Shown piece after piece: positions 20,868-30,474 of a DNA stretch of 64,000 bases. The notes under the pieces are model-generated. The model was not told the origin of the DNA. It saw only the letters and a list, made by a program, of their open reading frames with translations, and made no database searches. A program made the position numbers and the translations under genes. The number at the start of each line of letters is the position of its first letter. Position 1 is the first letter of the stretch. Location of the stretch: positions 1 through 64,000 of the forward strand of contig CAJHZI010000840.1 in NCBI GenBank assembly GCA_905160935.1, read 5' to 3'. The DNA comes from Enchytraeus crypticus. Lineage: Eukaryota; Annelida; Clitellata; Enchytraeida; Enchytraeidae.

Positions 20868-21060
20868 GTGTCCGGGTTACCGAAGAATTTACCAACCGTG
20901 GACTGCACGTGTCACCTTTTAGGTGACACTGCACGTGTCACCTAAAAGGTGACACGTGCAGTCCACGGTTGGTAAATTCTTCGAACCAATAGACCAATAG
21001 TTCAAACCAATGTCAGAAAGGGCAGTCGGTTGGTCATTTCATTAATTGCTATTCCTGTTA
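20868..21060 (+). mobile_element. RTE-like LINE leader fragment containing a perfect hairpin
   Basis: Starts like the short family at 2.1 kb (GTGTTGTGTCCGGG, GACTGCACGTGTC) and resumes with CAGAAAGGGCAGTCGGTTGG, but the middle is replaced by an inverted duplication (20,881-20,983). Confidence 0.75.
20881..20983. repeat. Perfect 48-bp inverted repeat, 7-bp loop
   Basis: Left arm 20,881-20,928, loop CTGCACG, right arm 20,936-20,983, all 48 positions complementary. The inner end is itself palindromic (TGTCACCTTTTAGGTGACA). It lies inside a mobile-element leader. Confidence 0.95.
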
Positions 21061-21146
21061 CCGAATATACCTGTATTTCATTTTCTATTCCTGTTCCAAC
21101 TGTGAATTTTATAAGTTCCTGTTCAAGTTAAACATTTCATAGACAT

Positions 21147-23285
21147 GTACGTTACTTTCATCATCATCATCTTCCCTTAAATCCCAGTTTAACCAGGGTC
21201 GGGATACGAATAGACGTTCTCCAGTCCTCCCTGTCCCACACCATATCATCAGTCAATCCCCTATTTTTCATGTCCTTAATTACCTCATCCCAAGTCAATT
21301 GTGGTCTACCTCTCTCAAGCTTAACATCCAGTTCTTCCCTCCAGACTCTCTTTACTACATCCTCATCTACCTTTCTCACAATATGCCATGCCATCTCAAT
21401 CTCGACTGAGCCAACCTATCCCCGATCCCCTCAACATTCAAATTCATCCTCACATATTCATTTTCCATTCTGTCCTTACTAGTTCTTCCACACATTAGAC
21501 GCAACATTCTCATTTCTGCCACATGCAAACTCTGCAAGTGTTCCCTTTTTAGTGCCCAACATTCCGAACCATACATCATTACTGGCCTTACCACAGAACT
21601 ATAAAATTTGCCTTTCAGTCTTAGTGGGATTCTCCTATCACACCACACTCCACTAGCAGGCCTCCACTTTGTCCATCCAGCCTGAATCCTGCTAGTAACC
21701 TCCTTTTCCAACTCCCCATTATCCTCTATTACAGATCCCAAATTCTTAAAATCTGTTATCTTCTTACCACACCGTGACATATTACTCTATCTCCATTTAT
21801 CATCTCACCCTTCCATCTACTCTCTAAATGCTCCGTTTTTTCCTTATTCACCCTCAGTCCTTTACTTTCCAGTGCCTCTCGCGCGTTTTCCAACATCTCG
21901 CTTACTTTCTCCGCAGTGTCTCCTGCTATCACCAGATCATCTGCAAATAGCATGCACCACGGGGCCTCCTTAATAACTACCTTAAGCAACTCATTCATAA
22001 TCAATATAAACAAATATTGACTTAGGGCTGATCCTTGATGTACCCCAATCTTCACATCAATACTCTCAGATTGTCCACTCTCCACTCTCACACTAGTCTT
22101 CACCCTGTTGTACATATCTTTGATTAACTCAATATAGCTCCTGTTCACTTTCCTCTTCTTCAAAACTTCCCACACCAGTTCTCTCGGAACCCTATCATAG
22201 GCCTTTTCGAGATCCACAAATGCCATCTGTATCTTCTTTTTCTCACTACTTTTCTTCTCCATCAATTGCCTCAACATAAAGATCGGCTCTGTTGTCGACC
22301 TTCCAGGCATAAACCCAAACTGGTTGCCCTTAGTGTTTGTTGAACCTCTTAACCTACTCTCCACTACTCTCTCCCATAGTAGCTTCATTGTATGGCTCAA
22401 CAGCTTAATACCTCTATAATTCTTACATTCTTGGATGTCCCCTTTACCCTTAAATACCGCACTAAACAACTCAACCTCCACTCTTCTGGCATCCTGTCCT
22501 CCCATAACATCTTGTCAAACAAGCACCTCAACCACTCCACCGCTCCCAAACCTACAATCTTCCACACTTCCACCGGAATTCAATCCAATGGGGGGTGGGA
22601 TCAGCTCAGTCGGTTAAGCTGCGCGTCATTTGAACGAAGTTAAGCTCCATCGCGCAGGTTAGTACTCTGTGGGCGACCACGTTGGAAGACCGAGTGTTGA
22701 GAGCTTTGGAAGGAAAAATCCCGAGGGTGTTGGAAGGTTATTCTTAAATCCGCGCCGGCTGCAATTGATGCGCCAATAAAAGGCAACGATTACTAATAAC
22801 CATGGAGAGGAATGGAGGAAATAACGAAAACTACAAAAACAGAAATCAAGAAAGGAAACTATGTAGCACATGCGGTATGTCATGTATGTAACTATGCCAA
22901 CAAAAAAAACCCCCACAGCTTTACCCTTATGCATTTTCTTTAATGCTCTCTCAACCTCTTCAAATGTAACATTCTGTACTTTCAAATCCTCAAATCCTTC
23001 GCTACCTACATCATCTTCAAGACCTTCACTAACCCTCTCATTTAACAAGTTACAAAAATACTCTCCTCAACGTTCAACAATCTCTCCATCTTCTGTTAAT
23101 ACTTTCCCATTATATCCATTCGTTTAAGTTTGTAAGTTTGTGGTAATTACTGGAACCTAGGCGCTCACCAACCGAATGCCCTTTCTGACTTTGGTATGGA
23201 TCTTAGTGCGTTAGTCGCCTTCTACGACACGTGCAGTCACCGGTTGGACAAATTCTTCAAACGACCCGGACCCAACACGGGGAAA
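21147..23285 (-). mobile_element. RTE-like LINE, near full length but lacking most of the endonuclease, interrupted by a SINE
   Basis: Minus strand: leader at 23,285-23,130, a linker (EEVERALKKMHKGKAVG), the SINE insertion at about 22,589-22,910, then RT 22,560-21,760 with KNYRGIKLLSHTMKL, GFMPGRSTTEPIFMLRQL, VDLEKAYDRVPRELVW, HQGSALS and MLFADDLVIAGD, and C-terminal KREHLQSLHVAEMRMLR and VWDREDW at 21,780-21,167. The catalytic ADD is preserved. The 3' end is (GAT)n. It is broken by a frameshift near 21,770 and another near 21,390. Confidence 0.9.
22589..22910 (+). mobile_element. Composite tRNA/5S-rRNA-like SINE, copy 1
   Basis: The head has a tRNA A-box-like CAGCTCAGTCGGTTAAGC at 22,602-22,619. 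Next, 22,632-22,707 strongly resembles the 3' two-thirds of 5S rRNA: GAAGTTAAGC (5S A box), GGTTAGTACTCTGTGGGCGACC and GAAGACCGAGTGTTGAGAGC (5S C-box region). A unique body and an A-rich end (CAACAAAAAAAACCCCC) follow. It interrupts the LINE coding sequence, which resumes at about 22,911. It is not a functional 5S gene because the first third is missing. Confidence 0.75.
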
Positions 23286-23439
23286 ATCTATTCAAGTTAA
23301 ACATTTCATAGACATGTAGATTACTTTAAGTACACATTATTTGAATGATATAGAAATGGAAATTAAAACTGTAAATCTGCTTTGAAATGTCACTCTTTTA
23401 TTTTAAATCAAAGTCGTAATTAGAATTTCCGATACTACT

Positions 23440-24010
23440 GTTTAATTTAATAAAAATTTGAGTTCAGAATTCTTTGTCAGCCTGTTCCTCTGGGCATCTG
23501 ACAGAAGCCCTACAACAGAAAACATTTTCTCGCAAAGGCTTGGACGCAGGCGCTGCAATGAAGTCTTCAGGGAGCGGTGCCAGACTCTGATACAAAGGAA
23601 GACTTGTCTACCAGTAATTCAGCGCATTCACCACTCGTAGCCCGCTATCAGTCTCTGACGGAATGACGGATGCGTATTCAGTTTAACGTCTGGAGTATCT
23701 GCTCTGTATCGGCATGGCTGTTTGCCAATTGATCATGAAAGTAATTTAAATCTTTTAAATTATGGCGGGACTGCGTATCTTGGATTGGCGTAAGATCAAT
23801 GGAAGGGGCCTCTAATGAAGCGAGCAACGGTTCATTGAAACTAGAGAGATACATCTTAGCTTCTAGCAGAGCAGCAACTTGGTCTGGTCTTAGCATGACT
23901 ACAGTAATTGTAGGATACAGCTTCAAGCAGCTACCCGGATGGGGTTGAAGCCTTTACACCGAAATTTCATGATGTTGTCAATACGCATTCGAAATTCTTG
24001 AATAGGAATC
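23440..24010 (-). other. Possible degraded coding segment, unidentified
   Basis: GC-richer than its flanks. The minus strand has an 82-residue open frame at 23,926-23,678 (LRPDQVAALLEAKMYLSSF, an acidic/Leu-rich stretch), and weak extensions on both sides in other frames (EFRMRIDNIMKFRCKG upstream). This could be a pseudogene of host or viral origin. No family recognised. Confidence 0.25.
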
Positions 24011-24332
24011 TAGCAAACATAAGAAAGAGCGAATTTATTGATAATAAAAATCATTATTTCTAAAAATTTTGGTGAAATAATATATTAACAATATTATATT
24101 TATATACTATCATTCTTCTTGAGATTTGTGGCGTTTTCCTGATAGAAATTGTCCACATGGTTTATTCATTTTCGGATCATAACTCATTTGCTTCTGTTGG
24201 AATTTTCATAAAAACTAAGACAATCCCAAATATAGTTTCTTTACATCGGCTACGGACGCTTTTACCTAGAGCCATGTTAAATTTAATTTGTGCGTGTAAT
24301 AATATTTAAAACCAAAACCTTTTTATAACACT

Positions 24333-24893
24333 GTATTTCTGTTCTTCTTTGATGCTACAATTAGTTACTATTCCTATTAAAGTTATATTACTATTACTAT
24401 TGAAGTGTATTCACATACTTGCTCCAGTATTAACAGTGATTGTTAACCTCTCTCTCTCTACTGGCAAATTTCCTCGCGCTTTTAAGCGTGCAGTTATTAC
24501 TCCATTGCTTAAAAAGCCCACACTGGATAAGGAATTATTGTCGAATTACAGGCCTATATCTAATCTGTCATACATATCTAAGCTCACTGAAAGAATTGTT
24601 CTTCAGAGGCTTTCTACTCATCTCTTACAATGATCTATTTAATAAGCATCAAGCTGCTTATACTAAGCATCGTTCAACTGAAACGGTGCTTCGATCTATG
24701 TGCAATTCTATTGTTAATGCCATGTGCACACAACGCTTAACTGGATTATGTATGCTTGATCTTTCGGCCGCTTTTGATACCATTGATCACAATATTCTTA
24801 ATGGTATCACAATATTCTTCTGGAAAGTCTTTCTTCCTGGTTTGGTGTTTGGGGAATTGCTCTTGATTGGTTTTCCTCCTCCTTCCCTTAGCC
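24333..24893 (+). mobile_element. L2/Crack-like LINE RT fragment
   Basis: Plus strand: PLLKKPTLDKELLSNYRPIS, then in another frame YTKHRSTETVLRSMCNS and MLDLSAAFDTIDHNIL, ending at the Polinton polymerase junction near 24,893. A small direct duplication of CACAATATTCTT occurs at about 24,789/24,810. The YADD region is absent. Confidence 0.85.
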
Positions 24894-25978
24894 CCCGACT
24901 TTCTATCCCCGAATCGTTCCTCTCTCCTTACCAACTCGAACTTTTGACAAAATTTGGGGGAAAGCAAAATTCAAAAATTGAAAAGTTGGTGCCGAATTTC
25001 TTGCCAAAGATCCGATACGTGCTTCATTATAGAAATTTTCAATACTATTTGGAAAAAGGCTTTATCTGCAAGCTGATACATAGAGTGATGAGTTTCTCGC
25101 AATGTCCGTGGATCAAGCCTTACATTGATTTTAACACAGCCCAGCGCTAAAATGCCAAGTCCCCCTCAGAAAAGAACTTTTTTAAATTTTTAAATAATGC
25201 CATTTTTGGAAAAACAATGCAGAATTTAAGAAAACAGACCAATATTAAAATTTGCGTATCGGATAAACAGGCAAGGAATTTGGTCGCCAAACCCAATTAT
25301 CAGTCTTTTCACAAAATAAATGATTCTCTCGTAGCCGTGCAAATGAAACAAGTACACGTATTCTGGGATAAACCGACTTTCACCGGTGCCTGTATTTTAG
25401 ACCTATCTAAACTACATCTTTTCAAATTCCATTACGATGTGATAAAGGCGAGATACGGAAATAAAGCTCAACTCTTGTTCACAGACACCGACTTGCTCTG
25501 CTATTACATCGTAACGGACGACTTGTACAGTGCCATGACAGGGTTTGTAGATCACATGGACACTTCCAACTTCCCTCCCTCCAACACTTGTTTTAGCAAA
25601 GTAAATGATAGAAAATTGGGATTTTTTAAAGACGAGTGCGAAGGGTTGCAACCACTCGCGTTTGTAGGATTAAGATCGAAAATGTATAGCCTCCTGCTCC
25701 CAAACGGAAACAAGTCCACTGCGAAAGGAATTCAGAACTCGTTTCGTAAAAATCACATAACGCACGACACTTTTGTCGGTAGTTTCGTGCAACAAACGAA
25801 AACGAGAGCTGAATTCTGCAGCATTCGCAGTAAGGACCACGTTCTACGAACTCAAACTCTGACAAAAGGCGGACTGAATCCCTTCGACGACAAACGCTAC
25901 ATTCTTCCCGACGGATACACGACTTATGCATACGGACATATAAAAATTTCATCCCATACAGGTACCGATGTGGCGTAA
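24894..25978 (+). pseudogene. Protein-primed family B DNA polymerase, C-terminal part (Polinton)
   Basis: This replicates the element using a protein primer. Visible: YVLHYRNFQYYLEKG before the palm, the motif B region NNAIFGKTMQN (about 25,190-25,225), the motif C aspartates in FTDTDLLCYY (about 25,481-25,510; Ser of the usual DTDS replaced by Leu), and the terminal NPFDDKRYILPDG. A TAA at 25,148-25,150 interrupts the frame between the N-terminal piece and motif B. The exonuclease domain and TPR inserts are absent because the copy starts at the LINE junction. Confidence 0.92.
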
Positions 25979-25984
25979 AAATTC

Positions 25985-26215
25985 CATCACCAGGCACTTT
26001 TCATCTTCTCAAAATTAGGAAATATTGTAAATATTGTATAATAGAGCAAATTGTAAATATTGTACATAGAGACTGCTGTATGTAACCTTTTAAATATTGT
26101 AAACAGAGACTGTAATTAGATATTGATGGTGGCTTCCATGTAAATAGAGACTATTGTAAATATTTTAAATATAGACTTTTGTAAATATTAGAAATAGTCA
26201 CTAGAGACTTTATTG
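25985..26215 (+). repeat. Degenerate ~25-45-bp repeats between PolB and ATPase
   Basis: The motif TTGTAAATATTGTA followed by ATAGAGACTG recurs about six times (around 26,022, 26,051, 26,095, 26,139, 26,154, 26,179), with spacing varying between 15 and 45 bp. Non-coding and AT-rich. It could be a promoter, a replication or packaging signal, or plain satellite. Confidence 0.7.
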
Positions 26216-26277
26216 CATATGTGTAGAGTCACAAAGACTCGTGTTGGTTAACAAGATATCATCTTAGAAAATGACTT

Positions 26278-26943
26278 GTGTGTTTCAATAAAAACTCTAA
26301 CAATTACACGTTTAACGTCAGTCGCTTTCATCTATCAAACATTCAACATCCATTTACGGCTATGATATCGGGTTCGACCGGCTGCGGGAAGACCCAATTT
26401 ACGCTAAAGCTAATTCAAAGCGCGAACGAGATAATAACTCCATCTCCTCAGGAAATTGTATGGTGTTATGGAGTCTACCAAGATGGATTCAACTCCATTG
26501 AAAATGTCCGTTTCATCGAAGGCTTACCTGACATAAACGAATTTGACGGTACAAAGCGCGTCTTGCTCGCAATAGACGATCTGATGCATGAAGCAAACGA
26601 AAAAGTTGCACAAATATTCACAAAAGGCAGTCATCACAGAAACGTTTCGATACTATTTCTAACACAAAACATATTTCACAGCTCTAAACAAAACAGAACC
26701 ATGAACCTCAATACACACTACATGGTGCTCTTCAAAAACCCAAGAGATGTAGGACAAGTCGTTATATCAGGCAGGCAGATGTTTGCCAAAGGCAAGTTTT
26801 TGGAAGATGCGTTTAAAGATGCTACATCCAAGCCTTACGGTTGTCTATTTATCGATCTAAAACCTAACACAGAAGAACAATTGAGAGTAAAAACAAACAT
26901 TTTTACGGACGAGGCTCCGCAATACGTCTACGTCCCTAAATAA
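26278..26943 (+). CDS. FtsK/HerA-type genome-packaging ATPase (Polinton ATP)
   Basis: 221 residues open to TAA. Walker A GSTGCGKT is at residues 32-39, Walker B in RVLLAIDDLM, and a sensor-like LTQN follows; this is the A32/FtsK-HerA packaging ATPase pattern that pumps DNA into capsids. The start is doubtful: codon one is GTG. The only nearby ATG upstream (26,271) is out of frame by one base, and the first in-frame ATG (26,362) would leave three residues before Walker A. So a start-proximal frameshift is likely even though the rest is intact. Confidence 0.9.
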   Translation: MCFNKNSNNYTFNVSRFHLSNIQHPFTAMISGSTGCGKTQFTLKLIQSANEIITPSPQEIVWCYGVYQDGFNSIENVRFIEGLPDINEFDGTKRVLLAIDDLMHEANEKVAQIFTKGSHHRNVSILFLTQNIFHSSKQNRTMNLNTHYMVLFKNPRDVGQVVISGRQMFAKGKFLEDAFKDATSKPYGCLFIDLKPNTEEQLRVKTNIFTDEAPQYVYVPK

Positions 26944-26990
26944 AAGGTCCAGTTATCCTCACCAATCATTCAGTTCAGTTAGGATGTCGA

Positions 26991-27336
26991 ATGAGCAACA
27001 TGTCTCGCAGAATTAGAGAGCACGCTCCGACTTTGAGGTTACTTAATAGATCTAGCGAGTCGCAGAGAAAGAGTTGGCTAAAAAGATATTTAGACTTTAG
27101 ACTTTGTAAATTGCGTGTGCGAGTGCGCTCAAAATTTGCTGCACGGTAAAGTTCCGTTGAATAAAAAACAAAAGCTGGCCTTAGCTTTGCGTAAAAAGAG
27201 TCTGCGTGAACTTGTTAAACGCAAAGTCAGTTTATCTAGAAAGAAGAGAACCATTCAGACCGGCGGATTTCTAGGAGCCTTGCTAGGTCCCATTATTTCT
27301 ATACTGGGAGGCCTGTTTGGTGGCAACAGCTCGTGA
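26991..27336 (+). pseudogene. Polinton small basic protein with GGFLGALL hydrophobic tail, frameshifted
   Basis: The N-terminal half is Arg/Lys-rich (ATG 26,991 or 27,000, frame ending at 27,149). The C-terminal half (frame ending TGA 27,334-27,336) has the Cys-containing CECAQNLL, two Lys/Arg-rich blocks and IQTGGFLGALLGPIISILGG. A 7-bp tandem duplication TAGACTT at 27,091-27,104 causes the frame change. Basic plus terminal amphipathic organisation suggests a DNA-condensing or membrane-active virion protein, by analogy with adenovirus pX/pVI; this is inference. The next gene's ATG overlaps its stop (TGATG). Confidence 0.8.
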
Positions 27337-27978
27337 TGGAACATGCAAAGAAATTTGTATTGCTTGATCCTGGCAATGTACGCGCGAATGCAAGCTGCAG
27401 CTACACCCATCAATGCGCAGAATAGGAGTTCTCAAATGGATATGACAGTCAAAAATATATTGGAAGGCGACGAACCTGACGATGTAAAAGCGAAGCATTA
27501 CAGTATGGCGCTAAATAAATTTCGCTCGCGCGAATCCGTAAAGCGCAACGAGATGCAGGAAGGTGAAATCTTAGAGTCTATTCCCGCAAGCTGGAGACAT
27601 AGAGCAAAGAAATTACTACGCATAGTAAAGGAAAGCCCGCATCTCGCATGGAACGAACGCGGTGAATTGATATATAACCAGTCGCCAATATTCGGATCTA
27701 ACATCGTCGAGCTATTTAACGATATTCTCAGTCAGAAAAAAGTAGAGCGGCCGCTTGGGTAGTTAGAATTTTTCAGAGGATTGGCCGAATCGTCGGAAAT
27801 CAATAAAGAACTCGTCTCCAACTACGCGAGTTGGAAAGTTATAAGTCGAAAAAAACAGCCTATACTATCAGTTGTGACTCCAGCTTCGGCGGATAGAAGG
27901 TCGAGAAATATTGAAAGAACGAGCGAGCGCAGATCTGCGAGAAGACGAGTACGTACAAGAAGTTGGGAAGAATATTAG
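27336..27978 (+). pseudogene. Conserved Polinton protein of unknown role, frameshifted and with one nonsense codon
   Basis: ATG at 27,336 overlaps the preceding stop. The N-terminal frame (EHAKKFVLLDP) is lost near 27,380 and homology-like sequence continues one frame over. Recognisable features are a central ESIPASWRHRAKKLL, WNERGELIYNQSP and GSNIVELFNDIL, then TAG at 27,760-27,762 where a Trp codon would fit, and a Ser/Arg-rich end to 27,978. I know this block as a frequent neighbour of the integrase in animal Polintons. Its function is not established; a virion or packaging accessory is possible. Confidence 0.7.
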
Positions 27979-27980
27979 GA

Positions 27981-28988
27981 ATGGATATCGCGTACTATAC
28001 CCCCGAAGCTGCCGGGAGTTTTACTTCTGTCAAAAACTTGGCGAAATATTCTTCAAGTACTTTGAAAGAGGCGCGCGAGTTTCTCGAAGGTCAGGATTCG
28101 TACACTTTGCACAAACCGATTCGTCGCAAGTTTCCTCGGCGTAAAACAATTTCTCTCGCAATTGATCGGATATGGCAGTTGGATTTGGCAGATTTGACCA
28201 ACATTTCGCGACACAACGACAACTACAAATTTATCTTGACTTGTATAGACTGTTACAGCCGTTATGCATTTGTCGCGATGGTTAAAAACAAGACTGCGCC
28301 CGAAGTAAAGTCTGCCTTCGAAAAGATTTTACTGGAAAGTGACAGATGTCCCACCTACGTGCAAACGGACAAAGGGAGAGAATTTCTCAACGGTATATTT
28401 CTCTCCTTTCTAAAGCAGCGTTCTATAGTACATTATACTAGCGAAAACGATGACATTAAATGCGCTCTAGTCGAACGATTTAATGGAACGTTGAAAAGTA
28501 AAATGTGGAAGTATTATACTGGTGCAAAATCTCTACGTTTCATCGAAGTACTTCCGAAACTCGTACAGTCGTATAATGATACTTATCACACGAGTATAAA
28601 AATGGCTCCCAGCGAGGTGGATAATCATTATCAGAGCGACACTGAAGAAAGAAGGACGAGTAAAGAGTGGAAATTTAAAGTCGGAGACACCGTTCGCATA
28701 AGTAGACGGTTAGCAGCGTTTCGCAAGGGATACGAAGGCGGATGATCGAGAGAAGTTTTCGTAGTTTGATTCCACTATCCGACAGAGCCACCTACGTATA
28801 CACTCAAAGACTACTCTGAAGAAGAAATCAAGGGAAAATTTTATGCTGAAGAGCTGCAAAGAGTTCAAAAAGATCCGTCATTATTTGAAGTGGAGAGAAT
28901 TTTAAGAACAAGAACGAGAAAAGGAAAGAAACAGTACTTTGTTCGTTGGGTTGGATACGATTCTAAACACGACACTTGGGTAGATGAA
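27981..28988 (+). pseudogene. Retroviral-type integrase with C-terminal chromodomain (Polinton INT)
   Basis: Catalyses strand transfer of element ends into the host chromosome. From ATG 27,981: an N-terminal helical region, an rve core with Asp68 (WQLDLADL), Asp130 (VQTDKGREF) and Glu165 (LVERFNG), thus an intact D-D-E set, an SH3-like tail (KVGDTVRISRR), then a chromodomain at about 28,895-28,980 (FEVERILRTR, FVRWVGYDS). Two in-frame TGA codons (28,743 and 28,770), each where Trp is plausible, separate the integrase core from the chromodomain. The chromodomain may direct integration to modified histones (inference). Confidence 0.93.
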
Positions 28989-28996
28989 CTCGTTAT

Positions 28997-29215
28997 GTGT
29001 TGAGCGATACTGGTAGCAGCAGATGGACTTTGTGCCGACAAGAAGTGCCAAGTCGCGAAGTTATATTTTTTGCGCAGATCGGTATATTGTACATCATAAT
29101 TTGTGTTTCGCTCGCAAACTTATCGTTGGGAGTTGGTAATCAAGCTCTGTGGTCATCCCTCTTGGGCGCGTCTTTGGGATATTTGCTACCCGCTCCGAAA
29201 GTTGGAAGAAGCGCG
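28997..29215 (+). pseudogene. Small two-helix membrane protein (Polinton), start lost and fused to penton
   Basis: An open segment without ATG. It has two hydrophobic helices, about FFAQIGILYIIICVSLANLS and ALWSSLLGASLGYLL, ending in Pro-Ala-Pro-Lys. Animal Polintons often carry such a protein between integrase and penton. Here no stop separates it from the penton ATG at 29,216, so the two read as one frame. Either the stop and start were mutated or the expressed form is spliced. Confidence 0.65.
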
Positions 29216-30088
29216 ATGTCTCATTTTTATCTAACGTTGCCGAGCAACAGCTCGATGAGGTATTATCCCGATAATACTCTTACGAAGTATACTACAAAGC
29301 TACACAATGAAATTAGTCTGCAGGGAGAGTGGGAAGTTGGATTGTCGGATATAATATTGCCAAAGACGTGGTTTAACGTTGGAAAATTTCAGCGAATTAG
29401 CTTTCTGTGCACTAGCGGCGATACGCCCGAGAGAAACGGTGAGGAAGAAGTCGAGGATGCTCAAAAAATATTGATTATAGATATTCCAATAGATGTGGGA
29501 TACTATGCTGAGGTGAGCGCTCTCGTTAACGAAATAAACTCGAAAATAGACACTTATTTCAACTCGTCCTTTGCCAACTTGTCGCCTGGGAAGATACGCA
29601 AACAGATCCGGAGAGAAGGATTCGCTAAATTTCTGTATAACCCAAATAACTACAAGTCATATCTTGGAGTCACACCACATACCACAGTGTCCATTGGCGG
29701 TGAACTATGTGATATCTTGGGTTTCAATAGACATAATATGCCGCTAACAAACTTGAGCAATGATTCTACAGAATTTCGCTCTGACAGAATATGTGACGTA
29801 AATGCAGGTCGTCACACACTATACGTCTACTGCGACGTATTGGAGAACGACCCAGCAGGTGATACTATGGCGCCGCTACTGCGTACTATAGACGTATATG
29901 GTACGTACGGATCGTCGATACATAGAGATTTTGTTAAGCCGCAATATGCACCTTTGAAAAAGAAGACCTTTGATTCGCTGAAGATAGATATAAGGGATGG
30001 ATTGGGACGTAGGGTACCATTCGAGAGCGGAACGTTGACTGTTACACTTCACTTTAGACGTGCTAATTCATCATATCTACTAACATGA
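29216..30088 (+). CDS. Penton-like minor capsid protein (single jelly-roll), Polinton
   Basis: 290 residues, open. ATG at 29,216 is chosen because it starts the typical MSHFYLTLPSNSS opening. Other marks are YTTKLHNEISLQGEWEVGLS and the C-terminal GRRVPFESGTLTVTLHFRR. It forms the fivefold vertices with the double jelly-roll capsid protein. TGA at 30,086 overlaps the next gene's start region (ATGA-type). One of the few complete genes of this copy. Confidence 0.88.
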   Translation: MSHFYLTLPSNSSMRYYPDNTLTKYTTKLHNEISLQGEWEVGLSDIILPKTWFNVGKFQRISFLCTSGDTPERNGEEEVEDAQKILIIDIPIDVGYYAEVSALVNEINSKIDTYFNSSFANLSPGKIRKQIRREGFAKFLYNPNNYKSYLGVTPHTTVSIGGELCDILGFNRHNMPLTNLSNDSTEFRSDRICDVNAGRHTLYVYCDVLENDPAGDTMAPLLRTIDVYGTYGSSIHRDFVKPQYAPLKKKTFDSLKIDIRDGLGRRVPFESGTLTVTLHFRRANSSYLLT

Positions 30089-30120
30089 GGAAGAAGTTTT
30101 GTTGCGATGCTTCGAGGGAT

Positions 30121-30474
30121 ATGTACGAATCGTACTATTTGAATCAGAGCGGGAATGGAATGCCAGTGTTTGTTGGTGCTAACGGACAGAGAGGACATGG
30201 ATTGGGTAGTATGCTGAGTGGATTGTTTAGATCGGCATTTCCACTGATTAAACGAGGTCTGGCAGCATTTGGTAGACATGCACTCAAGACAGGTCTTGAG
30301 ATTGCAAACGACGTAGCGAGCGGCGAGTCGCTAAAAGAATTGAGCAAAAGACGAGTGCCTGATGGTATAAAACGCTTTGTAACATCTGAAAATTTCATTA
30401 ATCAGTCTGGAAGCGGAAGAAGACGGATCAAGAAAAGGCGAATTGCTAAAGAAACAAAACGGCATATTTGCATA
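30121..30474 (+). CDS. Protein VI/X-like basic virion protein (Polinton)
   Basis: About 118 residues from ATG 30,121: a Tyr-rich start (MYESYYLNQSG), Gly-rich GLGSMLSGLFRSAFPLIKRG, which looks like an amphipathic helix preceded by a possible protease site (QRGHGLGS), and a Lys/Arg-rich end (GRRRIKKRR). This resembles the adenovirus pVI/pX type processed by the viral protease. No stop codon precedes the capsid ATG at 30,475, so the two genes form one continuous frame; an upstream in-frame ATG at 30,085 also exists. Confidence 0.75.

Noticed and set aside
22632-22707. A functional 5S rRNA gene
   Set aside because: Only the later two-thirds is similar and it is fused to a tRNA-like head and SINE body; the first third and a T-run terminator are missing.
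22659-23048. 129-residue minus-strand protein
   Set aside because: Chimeric frame running from LINE into the inserted SINE; not a gene.
24440-25150. 236-residue plus-strand protein
   Set aside because: An accidental fusion of LINE reverse transcriptase and the Polinton polymerase piece across the junction near 24,893.
25412-25997. Minus-strand proteins inside the polymerase region
   Set aside because: Antisense frames of the polymerase gene; no motif of their own.
25985-26215. Transcription terminator array
   Set aside because: No polyadenylation hexamer pattern is consistent across the iterations; left as an unassigned repeat.
26271-26292. ATG at 26,271 as ATPase start
   Set aside because: It is out of frame with the ATPase and runs into a stop after six codons.
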